A stretch of DNA of 41,969 nucleotides, taken from Bacteroidales bacterium. GTDB taxonomy: Bacteria > Bacteroidota > Bacteroidia > Bacteroidales > JAQUTK01. Below, in pieces: positions 1 through 9,532 of the stretch. Below the pieces are notes generated by a model that did not search any database, was not told the origin of the DNA, and saw only the letters and a list, made by a program, of their open reading frames with translations. How positions within the stretch are numbered: position 1 is the first letter of the stretch; every line of letters starts with the position of its first letter. The position numbers and the translations under genes are program-made. The DNA lies in NCBI GenBank assembly GCA_028691445.1, contig JAQUZH010000003.1, forward strand, positions 1 to 41,969, given 5' to 3'.

Positions 1-1
1 A

Positions 2-3000
2 GACAACAACACCCTCTCTTATTCATTTACCGAAACTACTAAACTGACAGTTGCAAATAGTAGTATACATTGTAATGGTCATAATGGAACAGCGGGAACA
101 GGTAGTAACATCGTAGGTTGGGATGGAACAACAACAATCCAATCAAGATGGATCTTGAAAGAAGTTGTTGTCACAAATGACATGGTTCTCAATGCAATTG
201 CAAATGCTGAAGCAGCTTTGATTGCTGCCGGTCCAGAAGGAACGGATACATACAATCAGATTGCTGGAACAAAAGACACTTTGATGGCTGCCATCTACAA
301 AGCAAAAGTAATCGCTGAAGGTCCTAAATTGACAATGGCCGGTTATTCTGCAGCTTCTGCTGCTTTGAATGATAAAGTAGTTTGGTTCAAGGATCAGATC
401 ATCAAACCAATTCCTTTCACTCCAACAGATGGAAGTGTATTCGTAATTTCAAGAGCTTCTGATGGTAAGTCTCTGAATAAGTTTGGTGATATCACATGGA
501 ATGAACACCGTATGTCTTTTGATGCAGTTGGTAAAACATGGGCATTCAGCACAACAGGTGGTGATAAATTAGGAACATATGCTGCAAAAGAAGGTAAAGT
601 TATTGCTGTGAAGTCTGGTGCAAGCTATCGCCTTAAATATGTTGGTAATGAACTTCAGAGTGCTTATACCGGATGGGTTCGTCTTTCAACCTATATCAAA
701 CCTTCCAACTATACAGGTTCTGATTCTTATTTCACATTCTTGAAAGATTCTCAAGGTAGAGTAAGTATGCAACAAACCGGTGGCAGTTATTTTGAAGCTG
801 ATGGTCTCACTTTCCAGAAAGGTGACACTATTGGTCTTTATCCTAAGACTGGTAATGACGTAAAAGCAAGTTATGACTTGATCTTTACACTCCAGGATGA
901 TGCAACTCCTGCAACAACGGCAATCACTGCTGCAAATACATTTGTGAGCTCGGTTTCTATTGGAGAAAAAACATTCCAGTATCCTACTGCTGCTTATAAC
1001 ACACTGAAAGCTGTGGTTGATGCTGCTCAGGCTATTGTAACAGCAAATGCTTCTACAGGTGCTGTTTATGCTGCAGAAGGTGACAAGGTTAATGCTGCTT
1101 TGGCTGCGTTTAAGTTAACCCGTATCGCTCCTGAAGTAGTCACTTTGACTCCTGGTGATATTTTTGTGATCAACAGAGCTTCTGATGGTAAATCATTGAA
1201 TAAATCAGGAAGTCAGCAATGGAAAGAACACATTGTTTCTTTTGAAGCTGAAGGTAATTTGATTACTTTGAGTGGTACAAGCTCTGATTTCCCAACCGGA
1301 CGTTTTGTGACAGCTAAGACTGCTTTCGAAGTTGCTCAACCTGAAGGTGCTTCTTACTATCGTTTGATTGAAAAATCATCTGGCTTTATGTTGAGATGTG
1401 GTGGTTATCTTAAACCTAATGATGGTTCATGGACAGGAGCAGATGCTCAATTGGTATTCTCAAAGAATAACGATGGCAACTATCGTATCGGTCAGAATGG
1501 CAATAATTGGTACGCAAATGTAAATGGTGAATTCCTTGCTGACGCTGATGGTGCTGAGGCTGGTTATAATTTTAAACTGATCACTATTAATGCTGCTTTG
1601 ACACAAGCAATTGCTGATGCTCAGTCACTGATAGCTACTGCATCTACAGTTGCAACTAAAGCTGCGGCTCCTCAAGTTCAGGCTGCTATTACAGCTGCAC
1701 AAGCTGCGATCGCTGCTTCTGCTACACAAGCAGAACTGTACAATGCATGGACTGCACTGAACTCTGCTGAAAGAGAGTACAACTCTGCATCGATGAAATC
1801 TGATGCTGGCAAAATCGCAATCAGTTCAGAAGCAGGTGACTTCTTCTATACAATTGGAGATGCTGATGGTTGTCTCTTCACAGTAACTCCTGATACTCTT
1901 TTGGCTGAGGCTCCAATTTCCTTAGGTACTCTGTATCATCAGGTATTTAAGTTTGTCGGATCTGCTGCAGCAGCTAAGATTGTTGATTTGAGCAACAATT
2001 ATTATATTGGTAAAGTAGGTGGCGTATTCACAATGGTTTCTACTGCTGACAGTGCCTCTGTATTTGCTTTATTGCTTAACCCGAATGGTTCATATGCAAT
2101 GAAGGATAAAGCTGGTGTTGTTTTGTCATTGGACGGTTCAAACGAATTGTTTGTTACTCAGTACACGACTGCCGATGCTCTTTCTGTTGTTATTGACAGC
2201 GCTACTGTTGCTTACAATACAACAAAAGACGGTGTAACTAAGGGATTCTATCGTACAGCTGACCGTGCTACATTGAAATCTGCTACTGAGCTTGCAACTG
2301 AAATCAGAAACAACAATCTGATTACTGTAGGTGATTATTATACTTCAGCTTTCAACACATTGAAAACTGCAATTGATACTTACTTCACGAAACAGATTAC
2401 CGGATTGCTTTATAGTACTGAAGCTCAACCTGTATGGTTCTTCATTGCTAATCAAGCTGGTGATGCTCGTCAAGACATGTTGCTTACTGTTGATAGTGTT
2501 AATCCATTGTATGCTGCTCCTGCAGTTTACACTGCTAATCAGATGTGGAGAATAGAAACTTCTGTTGCTGATTCTGCATACTTGATCAACCGTGCTACAG
2601 GTGCTAAGATTGCAATCGTATCAGACTATGCTGATAGAAACTGGACTCCAATTATTAACCAGGCTACTTATGCTGGTGATGTTGCAAACACAACTGTTGC
2701 TGCTTGGAAGGTTATAAACAATGGTAATGAAACATATTCATTCACCTATACTGTAGAAACAGAAAACTATAACTTCTCTTTGAATAGTGCTGTAGAACAA
2801 GGTACTAACAGATATGCTATCATTGGTTCAAATGATCAGACAGAGCCTTCATTCAACTGGGCATTTGTAAATGCAATCCAGGAAGAAGCTGCTATCATTG
2901 ATTCTGTAAACTTGAAGTTCTATGCTGCTCTTGATACAGCTGTTGCTCTGTATGCAAATACAGTAGAAGGTATGGATCTTGGCATGTATCTTGCTGCTGA

Positions 3001-4363
3001 TCGCGTTGCTTTTGCAACTGCTATCTCTGCTGCTCAGGCTGTTGCTGCTGTTGATACAATCAGCGATACATTCTTTGGTGCAGGTTATCAGGCAATTGTT
3101 GCTGCAACTGAAGCTTATAGAAACAGTCAAATCAACGGTTTGGTATATAGCACAGAAGATGTTCCGACTTGGTATTACATTGTGAACAAGTCTGCAGATG
3201 CATCTAACGGAATGTACTTGACTGCTACTGACAGCGTATTTGTATCACCGGTTGTTTATACAGCAAATCAAATGTGGAGACTTGATGGTTCTGCAGCTGC
3301 TGCTTATTTGATAAACCGTGCTACAGGTGATTCTATTTCTGCTGATTCTGTTGCTACTGCATTCCAGATCACAAGAACAGAACTTGTTCAGAATATGAAT
3401 CCTGCAACTGCTGAAGACACTTATACATTCACAACAGAAGCTTACAAGCTTGCTATTGGTGCTGCATCAGGTGAATTCTTCAATATCGCTAATGGTGAAA
3501 CAGCTGCTACATTCAACTTTATGGTAGCTACTCAGGATGCTGCTGAGATCGTTGACTCTGTTAATGTGAAGCTTGCTGCTCTGATCGCATTTGGTGATAG
3601 TATTGTAAATGCTGATGCAGTAAATGCTGCTAAGGAAGTGGTTAACAATCCAGCTTCTATTGACGCTGACTTCAGAGTTGCTTATGTAGCATTCAAGGCT
3701 GCAAGCTTTGCTCAGTTAGACGCTGATATTACAGAAGCTACAATGCTGTTGTCTACTATTTCTCAGGGTACAGAACCTAACCAGGCTTCTAAATCTGCTC
3801 GTACAGCTCTTCAATCTGCTATTGCAAATGCAAACTCTGTGAAGAGTAACATTAACAATGGTAAGGATTTCTATAGCAATGGTATTCTTTTCGAATCAAT
3901 TGCTAAGACTGAAGCTGCTATTGCTAAGTTTAGAGCTAAAGTTGTTAAGTCTGCTGAATTGGAAGCTTTGATTCTTGAATGTACTGATTTGATTAATGCT
4001 GCAATTGCTGCAGGAGGTGTTGATCAAACTGCAATCAATGTATTCCAGGCTGCAATTGATAAAGCAGGCTTGGCTGCAACAGCTGAAGAATGTGCTGAAC
4101 AACTGATTGCATTGACTGCTGCTCGTGATGAATTCAAGAACTACTATGACAGCGTTGATGGAATATCTGCTGCTGGCTTGAATATCTACACTTCAGAGAA
4201 AGCAATCGTTGTAGAAGGTGCTGAAGGCGCAATTATAATCACAACTCCTGCCGGTGTTTCTTACCAGGTAGAAGCTCAGAATGTAACTACAATTACTATT
4301 GAAGCTGCTGGTGTATACTATGTAACTGCTAATGGTAAGACTGTTGCTGTAGCTGTTAAGTAA
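2..4363 (+). CDS. Giant modular secreted protein, 5'-truncated, T9SS-like C-terminus
   Basis: The frame is open from base 2 with no stop, so the gene begins before the window; a TTG at 155 is only the first possible internal start and is not a credible real one. About 1,454 codons are visible. Counting from that TTG, the protein alternates Ala-rich helical segments (about 5-75, 253-322, 480-545, 690-750, 925-995 and a longer block 1150-1330) with beta-rich modules of about 150-240 residues. Two of these share FVI(S/N)RASDGKSLNK (residues ~95 and ~336) and two others share YTANQMWR followed by YLINRATG (~792 and ~1034). The beta modules look lectin-like (possibly beta-trefoil) and the helical ones resemble FIVAR-type linkers; both are inference. 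The last ~65 residues end in GVYYVTANGKTVAVAVK, the pattern of a T9SS type A sorting domain. I infer surface or extracellular glycan binding; no catalytic motif was seen. A hairpin terminator follows. Confidence 0.85.
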   Translation, partial: DNNTLSYSFTETTKLTVANSSIHCNGHNGTAGTGSNIVGWDGTTTIQSRWILKEVVVTNDMVLNAIANAEAALIAAGPEGTDTYNQIAGTKDTLMAAIYKAKVIAEGPKLTMAGYSAASAALNDKVVWFKDQIIKPIPFTPTDGSVFVISRASDGKSLNKFGDITWNEHRMSFDAVGKTWAFSTTGGDKLGTYAAKEGKVIAVKSGASYRLKYVGNELQSAYTGWVRLSTYIKPSNYTGSDSYFTFLKDSQGRVSMQQTGGSYFEADGLTFQKGDTIGLYPKTGNDVKASYDLIFTLQDDATPATTAITAANTFVSSVSIGEKTFQYPTAAYNTLKAVVDAAQAIVTANASTGAVYAAEGDKVNAALAAFKLTRIAPEVVTLTPGDIFVINRASDGKSLNKSGSQQWKEHIVSFEAEGNLITLSGTSSDFPTGRFVTAKTAFEVAQPEGASYYRLIEKSSGFMLRCGGYLKPNDGSWTGADAQLVFSKNNDGNYRIGQNGNNWYANVNGEFLADADGAEAGYNFKLITINAALTQAIADAQSLIATASTVATKAAAPQVQAAITAAQAAIAASATQAELYNAWTALNSAEREYNSASMKSDAGKIAISSEAGDFFYTIGDADGCLFTVTPDTLLAEAPISLGTLYHQVFKFVGSAAAAKIVDLSNNYYIGKVGGVFTMVSTADSASVFALLLNPNGSYAMKDKAGVVLSLDGSNELFVTQYTTADALSVVIDSATVAYNTTKDGVTKGFYRTADRATLKSATELATEIRNNNLITVGDYYTSAFNTLKTAIDTYFTKQITGLLYSTEAQPVWFFIANQAGDARQDMLLTVDSVNPLYAAPAVYTANQMWRIETSVADSAYLINRATGAKIAIVSDYADRNWTPIINQATYAGDVANTTVAAWKVINNGNETYSFTYTVETENYNFSLNSAVEQGTNRYAIIGSNDQTEPSFNWAFVNAIQEEAAIIDSVNLKFYAALDTAVALYANTVEGMDLGMYLAADRVAFATAISAAQAVAAVDTISDTFFGAGYQAIVAATEAYRNSQINGLVYSTEDVPTWYYIVNKSADASNGMYLTATDSVFVSPVVYTANQMWRLDGSAAAAYLINRATGDSISADSVATAFQITRTELVQNMNPATAEDTYTFTTEAYKLAIGAASGEFFNIANGETAATFNFMVATQDAAEIVDSVNVKLAALIAFGDSIVNADAVNAAKEVVNNPASIDADFRVAYVAFKAASFAQLDADITEATMLLSTISQGTEPNQASKSARTALQSAIANANSVKSNINNGKDFYSNGILFESIAKTEAAIAKFRAKVVKSAELEALILECTDLINAAIAAGGVDQTAINVFQAAIDKAGLAATAEECAEQLIALTAARDEFKNYYDSVDGISAAGLNIYTSEKAIVVEGAEGAIIITTPAGVSYQVEAQNVTTITIEAAGVYYVTANGKTVAVAVK
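437..1600 (+). repeat. Two-copy beta module A inside the giant secreted protein
   Basis: Two related modules begin near 437 and 1157. Each opens with the protein sequence FVI(S/N)RASDGKSLNK, followed by a W-x-E-H motif about 8 residues later (ITWNEHRMSF versus QQWKEHIVSF). They are separated by an Ala-rich helical segment with repeated AALAAF/AAY-type heptads. The copies have diverged outside the opening motif, so this is an old duplication. Confidence 0.65.
2401..3345 (+). repeat. Two-copy beta module B inside the giant secreted protein
   Basis: Copy one begins near 2401 (GLLYSTEAQPVWFFIANQ) and copy two near 3139 (GLVYSTEDVPTWYYIVNK). In each, YTANQMWR then YLINRATG follow in the same order and at similar spacing. 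The interval between the copies is a helical segment rich in Ala. The high similarity of the copies suggests a more recent duplication than module A. Confidence 0.7.
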
Positions 4364-4414
4364 TTAACAAGAAAAGATAAGTGGGAAGATTCTTCCCTCT
4401 TATTAAACAATATG

Positions 4415-4453
4415 AGAGAGTGCTGATGGTTTTACCGTCAGCACTCTCTTTTT
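4415..4453 (+). terminator. Rho-independent terminator after the giant secreted protein
   Basis: A 15-bp stem (4415-4429 with 4435-4449, one G-T pair) has a 5-nt loop and runs into five T. A smaller hairpin, GGGAAG-ATT-CTTCCC, lies just upstream at 4383-4397. Confidence 0.9.
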
Positions 4454-4550
4454 CGTTTCATCTTACGGGAGTTTGTATCTATCTTTCAAAATAGTGAGGC
4501 TTATCAATAGTTCTTTCTTATCTTTACAGTATAATCAATCTATACCAGGG

Positions 4551-6596
4551 ATGACTGACACATTCGCCTGCTTTTTGCAGCAATCTGTGCGGAAGCTATT
4601 GCTACTGCTGATAGCAGGCTTTTGCCATTTGGAAACGCATGCACAGCAATCTTTACTTACCGTTGATGAAGTGATCGAGCGAGTAGCCGACGGTGAAGAA
4701 GTACCTCAGCAACTTCGTGAAGAGTTGCTTTTTCTCTCTCAACATCCCATCCAGTTAAATCGTCTCACTCGCGAGACATTGAAGCAGATACCCTTTTTAA
4801 GAGACGATCAGATCGAACAGATGCTTCTCTATTTAGCCACCCACCAGCGATTTGAAACCCTCTACGAATTGCAATTGATCAAAGGCATGGATGCGATCAC
4901 CATCCAAAACCTGCTACCGTTTGTTGTGTTAGGTACAGAAGAATCATCCACACTAAATGTCCGTCAACTGATCGCACGAGCCGACCATGAACTTTTCTTT
5001 AAAGGCAGTAGTTGCTTGCAAGAGAAAAAAGGATATGCACAAGACACCACCTCATCCGGTTCAAACAGTCGCTATCTGGGTGACAAGTATGCCCATTCAT
5101 TTCGTTATCGCCTTACATCCTGCGATCAGCTTCAAGTCTCACTCATTGGCGATAAAGATGCCGGTGAGCCCTTCTTTCAGCCCAAATACAACAGAGCAGG
5201 GTATGATTACTATTCCTTTCATGCCGGACTGAGCAACGTCGGGATTGTCAATCGCTTGGTGGTTGGTGATTACACCCTCTCTTTCGGACAAGGACTCCTC
5301 ATCCAAAGTGGCTTCTCGATTGGTAAATGCCTGTCCGGTGCCAATACAGGTTATGCCAATCAAGGAATAAAGTATCACTATTCCAGTGGCGAGAGCGATT
5401 ATCTACGCGGAGTCGCATCTACACTCCAACTAGCCGGAGGAGCCTATACCTTCTTCTACTCCAGTCGCGCTCTTGATGCGCTCGGCGACAGTGTGGTTAC
5501 CTCTTTCAAAGAAGATGGCATGCACCGCACAGTCTCCGACTTTGGAAAGAAGAACGCACTTCAGATGAAACTCTATGGTGCTCATTTGCAATACAATTTT
5601 GAGTTCTTTGAATTCGGAATTACCACACTCTCTTATCATTTCAATAAAGAGATTTCGCCCAGAAAGCAGCCCTATAACCTCTATTCCTTTCGCGGTACGC
5701 AGAATACCAATATCGGCCTCAATTACAGGCTTCATCTTGGCCGATTGCATTTCTTCGGTGAAGTAGCACAGTCGCGCAACGGAGCAAAAGCATCCATACT
5801 ATCCGTACAATCGTCCCTCACATCCGATCTTCAGTTGGTGGCTTCCTATCGCAACTATGCCAAAGACTATCAAGCCTATTATGCCAATGCTTTCAGCGAA
5901 TCAGCCTCTTCCAACGAACGCGGATTGCTTCTGTCTGCCACCTACAGACCCGTTTATACCTTTACAATCTCACTCTACGCAGACTGCTTTTCCCATCCCT
6001 GGCTCAGATATGGTGTTGACTTGCCCTCCAAAGGTTCCGATTATCGTGCCGCCTTTGATTATGTATTCTCCGATCGTTGGTCGCATCATCTCGAAATCCG
6101 ATACAGGAAGAAGGAAAAGAATAGCCCAAACCCAGCTACCCTTGAGCCCTATACTACAACCAACCTGAAATACCAAACGATTTACTCTTTTGGCTCCTCC
6201 TTGAAACTGAAAACCTTATTCGCATACAACAGATATGAAGAAGAGAATGCTACCCCTTCGCAAGGCTATCTTTGTTCAGAGTTGTTGCAATGGAATAACC
6301 GAGCTACCCATCTTAAAGTCGATATCAGTGCTACCTACTTTCACACGGACAGCTACGACTCACGCGTCTGGTTGTATGAAAACGGAGGCCTCTATGCTTC
6401 ATCCATGACCTCTCTCTATGGGCGCGGATCCCGATTAGGAGCCTCTACCGGATATAAGATAGCAGAGAACCTGACCCTTTGGGCTCGTTATGCGCAGACG
6501 AGCTATTCCGACAGAAAAGTGATAGGTTCGGCGTTGGAACAGATCAATGGCAATAGAAAAAGTGATGTTTCCTTCTATATCCAATGGTTGTTTTGA
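4551..6596 (+). CDS. ComEA-like helix-hairpin-helix / outer-membrane beta-barrel protein
   Basis: I choose the ATG at 4551 (681 aa) because it places a signal peptide at the N-terminus: basic QQSVRK, then LLLLLIAGF, with likely cleavage after THA. The frame is open further upstream to a TTG at 4473, but that would bury the signal. Residues ~30-130 carry paired helix-hairpin-helix units: QLNRLTRETLKQIPFL, then a run ending ELQLIKGMD and PFVVLG. This is the hallmark of a common Bacteroidetes family with ComEA-like HhH repeats. The remaining ~530 residues alternate aromatic, polar and glycine-rich strands (GDYTLSFGQGLLIQSGF) and end in a terminal Phe (FYIQWLF), as in outer-membrane barrels. The role is unknown; the HhH may bind protein or DNA in the periplasm. 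It stands alone between a terminator and the next gene's promoter. Confidence 0.85.
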   Translation: MTDTFACFLQQSVRKLLLLLIAGFCHLETHAQQSLLTVDEVIERVADGEEVPQQLREELLFLSQHPIQLNRLTRETLKQIPFLRDDQIEQMLLYLATHQRFETLYELQLIKGMDAITIQNLLPFVVLGTEESSTLNVRQLIARADHELFFKGSSCLQEKKGYAQDTTSSGSNSRYLGDKYAHSFRYRLTSCDQLQVSLIGDKDAGEPFFQPKYNRAGYDYYSFHAGLSNVGIVNRLVVGDYTLSFGQGLLIQSGFSIGKCLSGANTGYANQGIKYHYSSGESDYLRGVASTLQLAGGAYTFFYSSRALDALGDSVVTSFKEDGMHRTVSDFGKKNALQMKLYGAHLQYNFEFFEFGITTLSYHFNKEISPRKQPYNLYSFRGTQNTNIGLNYRLHLGRLHFFGEVAQSRNGAKASILSVQSSLTSDLQLVASYRNYAKDYQAYYANAFSESASSNERGLLLSATYRPVYTFTISLYADCFSHPWLRYGVDLPSKGSDYRAAFDYVFSDRWSHHLEIRYRKKEKNSPNPATLEPYTTTNLKYQTIYSFGSSLKLKTLFAYNRYEEENATPSQGYLCSELLQWNNRATHLKVDISATYFHTDSYDSRVWLYENGGLYASSMTSLYGRGSRLGASTGYKIAENLTLWARYAQTSYSDRKVIGSALEQINGNRKSDVSFYIQWLF

Positions 6597-6605
6597 AATA
6601 AAGCG

Positions 6606-6613
6606 TATTTTTG
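6606..6613 (+). promoter_or_regulatory. -7 box (TATTTTTG) for the radical SAM gene
   Basis: A perfect TAnnTTTG lies 9 bp past the stop of the HhH gene and 26 bp before the ATG at 6640. No good TTTG is seen at the usual -33 spacing. It implies a very short leader. Confidence 0.5.
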
Positions 6614-6639
6614 CGACACTAACGATAATACACCATACT

Positions 6640-7416
6640 ATGTCGATCCTATTCAATGAAATCATATTTGGACCCATACAAAGCCGGCGGCTGGGTGTTT
6701 CTCTTGGCATAAACCTATTGCCCAGAGATGGAAAGTTATGCTCTTTTGATTGCATTTACTGCGAGTGCGGCTACAATATACAGGGAAATGGGAAGAGTGG
6801 TATGCCAACCCAAGAAGAGGTGTCTCATGCACTCGAAACAAAGCTTCAGGAGATGAAAGAGTCGGGCACAGCTCCCGATGTAATTACCTTTGCAGGCAAC
6901 GGCGAACCGACACTGCATCCCGCTTTCGAAGCGATTATCGACGATACCCTTGTGTTGCGTGATCGCTATTTCCCGAAAGCACGCATCTGTGTCCTTTCCA
7001 ACGGCACACTGGTTCGTAAAGAGTCTGTATTCAACGCCTTGAACAAAGTGGATGAAAACATCCTAAAACTCGATTCTGCGATACAGGAAACAGTCAGAAG
7101 GATCGATGCGCCTAATTTGCGCTCCTTTTCAATTCACGATACGATCGCCTCGTATAAGAAGTTTGAAGGAAAACTAAGCATTCAAACACTCTTTGTCCGA
7201 GGCACTCATAATGGAAAGACAATCGATAACACCACACCACTGGAGATAGCCGACTGGCTCAGAGCCCTAGAAGAGATCAATCCCGCTTCTGTCATGATCT
7301 ATACCATCGATCGCGACACACCGGAAAAGAATCTCGAGAAAGTGCCGCTTGCCGAACTCAAACAGATCGCCGCAAAAGTCAAAGCACTCGGCTTTAAAAC
7401 ATCCGTTGCCGGATAA
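6640..7416 (+). CDS. Radical SAM protein (COG0731-like Fe-S oxidoreductase)
   Basis: The ATG at 6640 gives 258 aa; an upstream in-frame ATG at 6547 would overlap the previous gene and precede the promoter-like box, so I reject it. A radical SAM cluster motif C-x3-C-x2-C lies at Cys34, Cys38 and Cys41 (CSFDCIYC), which should bind a [4Fe-4S] cluster and SAM. The glycine-rich SAM-contact strand ITFAGNGEPTLHP follows near residue 85, and ICVLSNGTL near 115. The N-terminal IFGPIQSRRLG resembles the TYW1/MoaA-like COG0731 group. There is no C-terminal auxiliary cluster. The substrate is unknown; tRNA or protein modification are possibilities I cannot separate. It is expressed alone and followed by a strong terminator. 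Confidence 0.85.
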   Translation: MSILFNEIIFGPIQSRRLGVSLGINLLPRDGKLCSFDCIYCECGYNIQGNGKSGMPTQEEVSHALETKLQEMKESGTAPDVITFAGNGEPTLHPAFEAIIDDTLVLRDRYFPKARICVLSNGTLVRKESVFNALNKVDENILKLDSAIQETVRRIDAPNLRSFSIHDTIASYKKFEGKLSIQTLFVRGTHNGKTIDNTTPLEIADWLRALEEINPASVMIYTIDRDTPEKNLEKVPLAELKQIAAKVKALGFKTSVAG

Positions 7417-7418
7417 AA

Positions 7419-7461
7419 GAAAAGAGGTCTCAGCCAAGACGGCAGACCTCTTTCTTTTTTT
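7419..7461. terminator. Bidirectional terminator between convergent genes
   Basis: A 10-bp stem (AAAGAGGTCT at 7421-7430 with AGACCTCTTT at 7444-7453) and 13-nt loop is followed by T-rich DNA on the + strand and by TTTTCTTTT on the - strand. It can therefore end both the radical SAM gene and the SulP gene. Confidence 0.85.
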
Positions 7462-7478
7462 CACTCTTTCCGCATCAC

Positions 7479-9191
7479 CTATTTGATTTCCGGTTTGTGA
7501 CTCGTACTCTTCTGTAGCTGTTCGACAATCGTTTGAGCCTTTGCTAAAGCTTCATCAATGTTGCTACAGATATTCTCTTCGCCGAGCAACTCATAAAAGC
7601 CCGCTTTCTCAAGCACCTGATGAACGTTTGGTTTGACGCCAGAGAGTACAATCAGCGTCTTCTCTTTCTTCGCCATACGGCAAAGGCTGGCAAGGTTATG
7701 AATACCGGTAGAGTCGATAAAAGGCACTTTTCTCATCCGGATGATCCGCACCTTTGGTTTGTCGCCCATCTGAGCCATTTGGTCCTCAAACTTATTAGCG
7801 ATGCCAAAGAAATAAGGACCATCAATTTCATACACTTCGACACCATTCGGAATAGTCAGTTTCTCCTGATTGAGCGCAAGATCACTATCACCACTCAGAT
7901 CAAGTTCGTCGGTAGACACAGAGATCTTCGTTGTCTCCGTTACGCGTCGCATGAATAACAAGCAAGCCAGAATCAGACCAAACTCAATAGCTATCGTAAG
8001 ATCAAAGATTACAGTCAGAAAGAACGTAGTCAGCAAGACCGAGATATCTGATTTAGGATTCTTCATCAGGGAGCGGAAGGTACGCCATTCACTCATGTTG
8101 TACGCCACAATTACCAACACACCTGCCAGACAAGCCATCGGAATCAAACTCGTCAGCGAACCAAGGCAAAGTAAGATCAACAAGAGCACAATCGCGTGAA
8201 TGATACCAGCCACAGGCGTACGTCCGCCGTTATTGATATTGGTCATTGTACGTGCTATTGCACCTGTCGCAGGAATACCACCAAAAAGAGGTGTAAACAA
8301 GTTCGCAAGACCCTGTCCGATTAGTTCCTGATTAGAATCATGTTTCTCTCCGATCACACCATCAGCCACAGTGGCTGAAAGAAGCGACTCGATAGCTCCC
8401 AAAATAGCAATCGTAAAAGCCGCAGGAAGCAATCCTTTAATTACCACCCAACTCAGTTCGGGAACCTGAGCCTCAGGCAAAGTAGCCTGAATCGTATAAC
8501 GGTCGCCAATAGTTTCGATCGATGTAATCCCGGCATAGTTTCTCAGAATATAGACCAGCACCGTCATGAAAATGATAGCCACCAGTGAACCGGGAACTTT
8601 TTTAGAGAACTTAGGTGTAAGGGCAATGATCAGAATACTCCCGATTCCCACAAACAAAGAGGGAAGATCCAGAGAAGAAATATGTTCGGCGTAAGCACCC
8701 CATTTGCTGATAAAGTCCGCTGGCGCGCTATCCATCCGGAGTCCAAACAGATCTTTGATCTGTGTCGCAAAGATAGTCAGCGCAATACCACTCGTAAAGC
8801 CGACAATAATCGGATAAGGGATAAATTTGATGATGGTGCCCAGTTTGAAGACACCCAATAAAATCAACAAGACACCCGCCATCAGCGTAGCGATGATCAG
8901 ACCTTTCTCTCCATATTGTTGGATGATGCCATACACAATCACAATAAAGGCACCCGTAGGACCACCAATCTGTACTTTACTACCGCCGAAGAAAGAGACG
9001 ATAAAACCACCGATCACCGCCGTGATCAGACCTTGTTGAGGAGAAACACCAGAAGCAATACCAAAAGCAATTGCAAGAGGAAGGGCCACGATACCCACGA
9101 TAATACCCGCCATCAGGTCTGCAAAGAATTTCTCTTTCGAATAATCCTTTAAGGAGGAGAAGAGGGACGGTTTGAATTGAAAAACGTTCAT
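7479..9191 (-). CDS. SulP-family anion transporter with STAS domain
   Basis: 570 aa. The N-terminal ~430 residues are strongly hydrophobic, with about 10-12 membrane segments, and open with the SulP pattern ADLMAGIIVGIVALPLAIAF. Other family marks are GGPTGAF near residue 80 and the paired glycine-rich half helices. Residues ~448-553 form a cytoplasmic STAS domain with the signature VPFIDSTG around its conserved Ser. SulP proteins of this group carry sulfate, bicarbonate or dicarboxylates; the substrate cannot be read from sequence. The gene stands alone, with its own -7 box 52 bp upstream and a shared terminator downstream. No carbonic anhydrase gene lies beside it, so a bicarbonate role has no support from context. 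Confidence 0.93.
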   Translation of the reverse strand: MNVFQFKPSLFSSLKDYSKEKFFADLMAGIIVGIVALPLAIAFGIASGVSPQQGLITAVIGGFIVSFFGGSKVQIGGPTGAFIVIVYGIIQQYGEKGLIIATLMAGVLLILLGVFKLGTIIKFIPYPIIVGFTSGIALTIFATQIKDLFGLRMDSAPADFISKWGAYAEHISSLDLPSLFVGIGSILIIALTPKFSKKVPGSLVAIIFMTVLVYILRNYAGITSIETIGDRYTIQATLPEAQVPELSWVVIKGLLPAAFTIAILGAIESLLSATVADGVIGEKHDSNQELIGQGLANLFTPLFGGIPATGAIARTMTNINNGGRTPVAGIIHAIVLLLILLCLGSLTSLIPMACLAGVLVIVAYNMSEWRTFRSLMKNPKSDISVLLTTFFLTVIFDLTIAIEFGLILACLLFMRRVTETTKISVSTDELDLSGDSDLALNQEKLTIPNGVEVYEIDGPYFFGIANKFEDQMAQMGDKPKVRIIRMRKVPFIDSTGIHNLASLCRMAKKEKTLIVLSGVKPNVHQVLEKAGFYELLGEENICSNIDEALAKAQTIVEQLQKSTSHKPEIK

Positions 9192-9242
9192 TTCTTAAGA
9201 ATGTTAGTTGTCTACTCGTTTGTTAAAGTTGTAATTTCGCCG

Positions 9243-9250
9243 CAAAGGTA
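9243..9250 (-). promoter_or_regulatory. -7 box (TACCTTTG) for the SulP gene
   Basis: A perfect TAnnTTTG on the minus strand lies about 52 bp before the SulP start. No convincing -33 TTTG is present at 19 bp. Confidence 0.6.
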
Positions 9251-9487
9251 CTTAATATTTCAAATAAATATGTTCTAAAACATCTGTTTAATAAGCCTCA
9301 TGACAAAAGATAACGTTGTATGTATTTCTGTCTCCTGTTTCGGTTTTAGAAAACGTACGAAAACAGCGCTATACCGCACTCTTTGAAGGAGAAGTTCGGC
9401 GCCTCTTCAAAACACTCCGGATTCAAATAGTAGATTATTTTAGGATAAAAAGGGCAATTATTGGCACCATCAAGTCGTTGAAAAGCG
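9251..9487. other. Intergenic DNA between the SulP and rubrerythrin promoters
   Basis: About 240 bp between the two divergent -7 boxes. A 74-codon frame crosses it, but it has no family resemblance and runs over the rubrerythrin promoter and start. I see no hairpin or RNA gene. Confidence 0.5.
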
Positions 9488-9495
9488 TATATTTG
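9488..9495 (+). promoter_or_regulatory. -7 box (TATATTTG) for rubrerythrin
   Basis: A perfect TAnnTTTG lies 37 bp before the rubrerythrin ATG. A TTGG at 9461-9464 is the only -33 candidate, with spacing slightly longer than consensus. Confidence 0.6.
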
Positions 9496-9532
9496 CAAAA
9501 GCAGAACATTCACTCATTAAATAATAAAAGAC

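Noticed and set aside
155-157. TTG at 155 as the start of the giant protein
   Set aside because: The same frame is open to base 2 and encodes similar Gly/Asn/Thr-rich protein upstream, so the gene is simply truncated by the window edge.
6547-6549. ATG at 6547 as start of the radical SAM gene
   Set aside because: It would overlap the HhH gene by 50 bp, precede the promoter box and add 31 residues absent from the family's N-terminus.
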